Below, piece by piece: positions 58,059 to 64,000 of a DNA stretch of 64,000 nucleotides (positions are counted from its first letter, which is position 1; the number at the start of each line of letters is the position of its first letter). Position numbers and translations under genes: made by a program. Under the pieces are notes generated by a model, which saw nothing but the letters and a program-made list of their open reading frames with translations, was not told the DNA's origin and made no database searches. Source of the DNA: Emergomyces orientalis (Eukaryota; Ascomycota; Eurotiomycetes; Onygenales; Ajellomycetaceae); contig MOWL01000088.1 of NCBI GenBank assembly GCA_002110485.1, positions 496,001-560,000 of the forward strand, in the 5' to 3' direction.

Positions 58059-61000
58059 TGTGCAATTGGCCCAGCAGGGTGAGTATATCGAGGGTTTGGA
58101 GGGCAGCCAACAAAGGATTTTAAGATGGGATGTGGTGGGGTGGCTCGAGTCCAGGATTCGAAGAAATGTTGGAACGTTAAGACTGGCAGAAGGTATGAAG
58201 ATGAGGCGCAAGGTAGAAAATAAGAGAAATTGAGATCAGGGCTAGAGATGGAAGAGAATATTAAGATGACGGGGGAAGGGGGAGGAAGAAGGAGGAGGTG
58301 GAAGAGGTGGAAATGGTGGAGGTGGTGCTGATGATGATGACACAGCAGCCAGCTCTTTGCTGTAGCGTAGCAGAACTGGAACGCGAGCGGAAAGGCGGCG
58401 GGGGAGACAAAAGGGTTGGCAGAAGTGTTTGATAATAATAATATTAAATGGTGAGTTTGTTGGTACGGTAGTTTGGTGAGGGACTGGGCATTGGGGTTTA
58501 ACTAAAGGTTAGTTGATAGATAGTGGCTGGTTTGGGTGGAGGCGCGAGGGGCAGTTTTAACTACAGTGCTCAGGTGGTTACATCCAGCTGCAATCAGCCA
58601 TCCTCTGCCAGCTCTCCTGGTTTAGCTACTACTTATAACTTGGCTGCTACTGCTTCCTTGCACCACGGTCTCTCACCAGTGGCCTCCATCATTGTTAATC
58701 ATGACTATGACATTCTTAATTCTGCTTGCCCCTTTGTCAGCTCTGTGCCGCTCAAAGAGCCAATCCGCATTCTCTGGTGGTGGGTAATATCATTGTAGAT
58801 ACCTTACCTGCACCTGCACCAAACTTACAAAACCTCGATTTGAAGGCAACAAAGAAAAAGGGTACAGGAGCTCACCACAACCAGGTAACATTTATAACCA
58901 GCCTACTGAGATCCTGGGCGCGGGGCTACTTCCCGCTTCTCTTTCGAAATAATGATCGATCAGATAGCAGCCATAATGGAAAAATATCTTTTTGATCGAA
59001 TTCCAAATCAAAGGCACTCTTGACCGACAGCTCTCGAACTCTTCAGATAGTGGGGTTTGAGAGAAAAGAAAAAGCAAAAATAACACCGCCGCAAGTGTTT
59101 GGCGTAGTTACTAGTTACCATCTTGGGCGGGCCACAATGTCACGCATGGCAAATTTTTCCTCCAGCATTATCCAAATTTTGTGTTGGTTGCTCATCAAAT
59201 GGCTCCACTCCTGGACCTGGCAAGAAACGCCCCCCCCAAAAGGGCCCAAGGACCGGTCTACTCTCATATGTACCCCGCCAATCGCTGCAAAACTGCATCA
59301 AAGAAAACGGGCTGCTCTCTACATTTTCCAGCAATTGGATAAATTGCGCAATTCCCACCCTTGGTAAATTTCAATTGGCAAATATGAGTATCGTGCCCCA
59401 AGCATTTGCATCTTAACTCTGCCGCAGTCTGAGAAGGGGGTATATCTCGTTGTTGATATCACAAATAGTGAGTGGCCATCGAGTCAGCTTCAGGCAGGTT
59501 TTGTATGATATGATATCCATAAGATAAGGGACAAAAAGAAAACTGCATCAAAATGACATTCGATCTGAAAAATTTTTCGTCCTGTCTTCTCCGCTCGGAT
59601 GAATAATCCGAGTCGCGTTTTAAGATTGTTGGTTTGATTTGAAATGTTGACTTCGGAGCACAGCACTCCCTCTGCCTCACTGACTCTTAATTGGCGGATT
59701 GAACTGCTGTCCCCCGCCTGTTGCTGACTGACCAAACATATACTGCAGACAGTCATCTCTCGCACACTGGGAAGTGTTTTGTATGCACCTGACGCAATCC
59801 ATCATTTTCATGCATACTTGAGCTTATTACAAAACCTCCCCAGTCCTGAAAACCAGTTTCAAACCAATGATTCAGATTGTGGTGAGGGATATGGGCTAAA
59901 ATTACTTCGATATCACTCTCCAAGATCACTGTTTATCGCTATCCAACCAGAATGCGGGAAGTGCCCACCTCCCAGGCCTACCCGTCTTATCTGTTTTCAA
60001 TACCCTCTCTGCTTAGATATCTTTTTTTCTTCTCTTTTTCTTTTCTTCACTTCCGCTTGCGCCAAAAAGGTAAAACTTGATTCCTGTCCCTGGCTGGGCT
60101 CTCCAGGTCCCTGGAAGTTGAGTATGTAACCATGATGCATAGTTACTACATCCGCAGGCCTCCAAATGGCAAACAGCCAGTATTTTGAACAGCAGGGCCT
60201 CCGGAAACAAATATCATTTGAATTAAGAGGCCAAACCTGACCTAAGTAATATGCTGAGATGCTCAAGAGTGGCCTTTGAAATAAATATAAATATTTTTAT
60301 TTCCCCCACCTTGGGTTTCTTGGGACTTGGTAACGGCGGTGGTGGAACCCGTTCCCAGTCCCTTTTTAAATTTAACTCAGAGTATTCAATTTTTATGTCA
60401 GCTGCCGCTTCCCGCCGTTTTTCCCCCCTTCTTCCCCCAGAGAAATTCTTGATTTTCGAAATGAAAGCTATTTCATCATTTTTTCCAAATATATCCAATG
60501 AACACCTCCCATAACTTGCTTCAAACCCATTCTTGTAGCCACATAGACCACTCCAAATAATTAACCACCGAGAAAAATTTTTTGTTCGCTTTTTCCCTTT
60601 TACACCTAGCCTCTTTTGTAACACCATCCAACAGCCTCGGCCCAGCTTAACCGGAGCCAGTGTCTGCCCATATTGCCCCTCGTATGACTCCATGTGTGAA
60701 CAGAAGGGTTGGGAGCATTTATTCCATGCACAGCGCCTCCCGGGCCTGACCTACTCCAGCCTGAAAATATAGTTCGTTTAGCCACCTCAGTTGGTTTATA
60801 GAGCAATTATTCAACAGGCGCTTTTTCGGGTCTCAAAACGCGCCTGCCAGCCAGGACACACTAACGGCTCAAGCGCATGTTGAATTGATAGATTGTTGGG
60901 GAAATAGGCGATAAGTTACACAATCAACGGAGTCTGACCCCGGCCATGGATGTTGGCTTGTTATGTCACCTTGCCCCTCTCCCCCCAGATTATCAATGAA

Positions 61001-64000
61001 GTTGGCATCAGATGGCCGGGCCGGGTAACTTGCTAATGGGGCGGGTCTGGGCCCTTTCCCATCCATCGCCTTTTGCCAATAATAATAAATACCACACGTT
61101 CTGTTACTTTTCCTGGGTGGTTTCTCCATAGTAAACGAAGTTTACAAGGTCACCATTTCGTGGTATTATGTTTGTTGTTATGTTTTTTGTTAGCCTAGCT
61201 GGTATGAACGCCACAGGAACAGGCATTTCAACTTCTGCATGATAGCAAGTAACCTTATCTGATACATGTATATAAATGAGATTGAACGAAGATAATATGT
61301 TCCTCATCCCGTGTCATCTCATGTTCCATTTTGATATTTGCACAGGTGCATTCAAGAGCTGTATTTCATGAAGTTGTGAGTGAGGTTTCATGTCTTAAAC
61401 CAAGGTGATGTTTCAGCAAATTCAGATGGGACAAAATTACCCTGTTTGAAAATGGTAGTCAATGTATGCTGGAAATTTCAACAGTGATGAGAGAGACAAG
61501 AGCTGAGGTAAGGATTCAGGGGACATTCTCAGAAACATGTCCAAATATTTGCCATATGTTAACACTGTACCTGCGAGCTCCTACAGTGCCCACATAAATC
61601 CAAGGTGGCAGCGCATTGGTTCTCACAAACCAAAGTTCCAGTGCTATCTGTGTATCATGCACGTATACAGGCCCTCCTGTAATCCCGATTGCTATAACTC
61701 AACGGAAAAGGAGGAGACAAACTGGTCGTGGCCATCCAGCTTTAAGGGGATGAAAGGTACCCCAAACCCATCCGGCGTGGTTTGCAGAAGGGAAGTCATG
61801 TGCGAGATCGCAGATAGAGCACCGCTGGGAAGTGTATGAGGACAAATGTTCCACCCTGATACGCTCACATTTCATCAAAATCATAAATCAACCCGGAAAG
61901 ATTCCCGGAACCTTGCAAAGAGAATTTTGGATAATCAGAATCCAGGCATTCCAACTAGTAATGAATGGCTAGGAGTCTTTCAATCATCAAACCTGTGGTC
62001 TCAATCTACTAGAGTTGTTGTTGTTGAGTATTGGTAGACCCGGTTTTGAACGTTCGGCATGGCCGTGGCGTTTATTCCTTCGTAAACATCTCTAATGTGC
62101 CGTGTTATCCACAGGTGAACCTGGTATCCCAGGAACACCTCCTAGTTTGACTCGTGCCGGGCGGACTGAACTGTTCTTCTCATTGGAAAAGAGGATCGCG
62201 GCCGTTAGAATTTAGTTTGCTCAGATATTTGGGCCCAGGGTCCTCGTTTTCCGCCTAGAAACAAATATGTGCCGTGATACGTCATATGAAAATATACATA
62301 ATGGAGGAGAGATGAAAGATGTAGGTGCAAAAAGTTTCAGAAATGCGTTTCTGGCTATTCTATCCCCAATTAGATATGGTACTGGAGACAGGAACGGGGG
62401 AAACAACCAGTGATAATTGCGTGACGTTAAGGGTCTTGATTATTTCAGGAATACCTGCTCAAAATCAGGGCTAGCTCGTCCTCTGTGGCAGCGCCTTCAA
62501 TGATTTGATACCAGAAACACACAATGCCACATGTAACAAAGATATTCTACTGTATAGGAAGCCGCATACGCCTCTGCAGCTAAGAAACAAAAAATTGTTG
62601 TGTCTTTGTGTTTGGGAGGCGGTTGGTTTCGGGTAATAATTTAACTGCACCTGTCTGCTGACTGCCGAGACCATTGACTGTGGTCAGAGCAATGAAGAAG
62701 TTCTTAACAGGCGTTTCTGATCTATCCGATGTCTGCCGTGCAAATTTTGATTTGTCTTTAGGTTGGAGTTGGCATGCAGTGGCTCGCAATGAGTTGGTCG
62801 AACTGCTTCTGTCAGACCGCTCACACGAAATGGGTGTAAGAAAATATCTTCCTGGCTCATGCCAGGCGGCCAAAATCTCCCAAAATGGTCGTTTCTAGCT
62901 CTATCGTGCGCTGCGTTTCAAGGTCGAGGGTTTAATCTTCTAATTACCCAGGTCACATTGCGTCCCAGTCTTTTTCGATTGGGCCGTGATTGAAATATCT
63001 ATATGCGTTAGAAAATTCGGGTTTGCGAGGGGTCCATATACATGCACCAGATGGGGTTGCTGTCGGGATGCTCCGCATAGTGGGGTTGGGCAAATAGAGC
63101 AGGTATGGAGTTGTTATCGGACTTAAACGAGATTTGAAGCTAACTAGGTCCGACTAGCATATAATTCCGACAATCAACAGCTGATTGGTCGGACTCGCAG
63201 GAAAACTTTTATCTCGGCTGCTTGAGTTGCTCAGTCACCCTGCTCTTTGCCTACACCAGGGCAACTAAATATGAAGTGCCCCGAGCATGGAAGATGTGGG
63301 ATTATGAATGAATGATGTGAAAAAACGCTGCATCGTGCAAAAACGAATCCCTTGACCCTCAATACGGTTAAAAAACCCGCCACCTGGGCGAATCGTTCCT
63401 CCATGTCACATTTTACATTTCGATCTACACTGGTTCCCAACCAGCCACTGCATGTCGCGCACACGTGGAAAGCCGCCAATGAAAGGCTTCATAGCCCAAA
63501 TAAATGGAGTATTCGCCGCGTGGTTTGAAGTTTCTCCCAAAAAACGAACCACCAAATCGTCCGGGCACTTTGACCACTGGAGAGGCATGAATAAAACATC
63601 TCGAAATCCTCACCTCAGCACTGAATTTAACCTGGAGCCTAAAAGTGTTTTATCTCCGCCATTGGCCAATTGGAACAAGGGCACGGTGTGAACCTTAGCG
63701 TAGTTCGGCAACCGAAGTTTCCGAGTTACGCCAAATCAGTGAAGGACGGTGTGTGTGTACTCTGAAGAAAGCAGGTGGATTGATTTTTCCTCTTCGGCTT
63801 CTGGATAGGCCGTAGTTATCTGATTGAAAATAAGATTGTTAGCCGGGCTAAGCTTTTTTAGAGACTGGGCTCCCTTTCCTAAGCCACGTACCCAAAGCCG
63901 AAGCAGATGATACATGTCCAGTAGCATGGCCGTGAACTGGCCATTTTCTGATTTTGGCTCTAGTATCACTTTTAGGCGAATTCTCACCAAATAGGTCCCG
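58059..64000. other. Long gene-poor region to the right edge
   Basis: The G6PD promoter side (58250-58340) has a GA/GGT-rich purine tract. Beyond it I find no recognisable domain, splice chain or RNA gene. Open frames such as 60223-60693 (-), 61537-61839 (+), 62580-62873 (-) and 63736-63990 (-) have no family resemblance I can name. The stretch 61308-61572 has no CpG. Repeated GTCCGAC/GTCGGAC strings cluster at 63115-63200. Confidence 0.5.

Noticed and set aside
63736..63990. 84-codon minus-strand frame at the right edge
   Set aside because: Possibly part of a gene beyond the window, but no motif or splice signal supports it.
1..64000. CRISPR arrays, bacterial operons or IS elements
   Set aside because: No spaced direct repeats or prokaryotic gene organisation; the genes are intron-containing and fungal.

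Overview
The window looks like nuclear DNA of a filamentous ascomycete, most likely a Eurotiomycete and plausibly Onygenales. Genes are split by short GT-AG introns (about 50-150 nt), intergenic spaces are long, homopolymer and purine/pyrimidine tracts are common, and several AT-rich segments have almost no CpG, as expected of old repeats decayed at CpG sites. The lineage is inferred from gene content and style; no marker gene settles it.

Layout. 1-1124 (-): 5' half of an Rlm1/RlmA-type MADS-box transcription factor that runs off the left edge. 1125-6390: long spacer. 6391-7952 (-): small secreted protein resembling zinc metallopeptidases but apparently lacking an intact HExxH. It is divergent from 8928-13273 (+), a large modular GH18 chitinase of the killer-toxin-like type with two chitin-binding modules and a C-terminal array of CxGxxC units. 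14343-15030 (-): frameshifted gene relic beside a CpG-free segment. 15548-18210 (-): Zn2Cys6 transcription factor with an ambiguous N-terminus and another possible relic upstream. 23674-27127 (+): Msb1/Mug8-family polarity protein with a long pyrimidine-rich leader. 29028-29828 (-): four-exon DUF3602 (Par32-like) gene whose exons are all too short to stand out as open frames.

31199-37572 is a compact likely catabolic or uptake cluster: fumarylacetoacetate-hydrolase-family enzyme (+), TfdB/phenol-hydroxylase-like FAD monooxygenase (+), and monocarboxylate-type MFS transporter (-). It reads as import, ring hydroxylation and hydrolytic C-C cleavage, but no ring-opening dioxygenase is present here.

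38483-51107 is mainly housekeeping and transport: mitochondrial phosphate carrier (-) divergent from a small CBS-domain protein (+), a sucrose/alpha-glucoside H+ symporter (-), and a full-size PDR-type ABC transporter (-). 55793-58058 (-) is glucose-6-phosphate dehydrogenase. The last 6 kb (58059-64000) shows no gene I can support.

Exon joins given below were derived by hand from splice signals, reading phase and family expectation. Where a total coding length is stated, the joined length is a whole number of codons.
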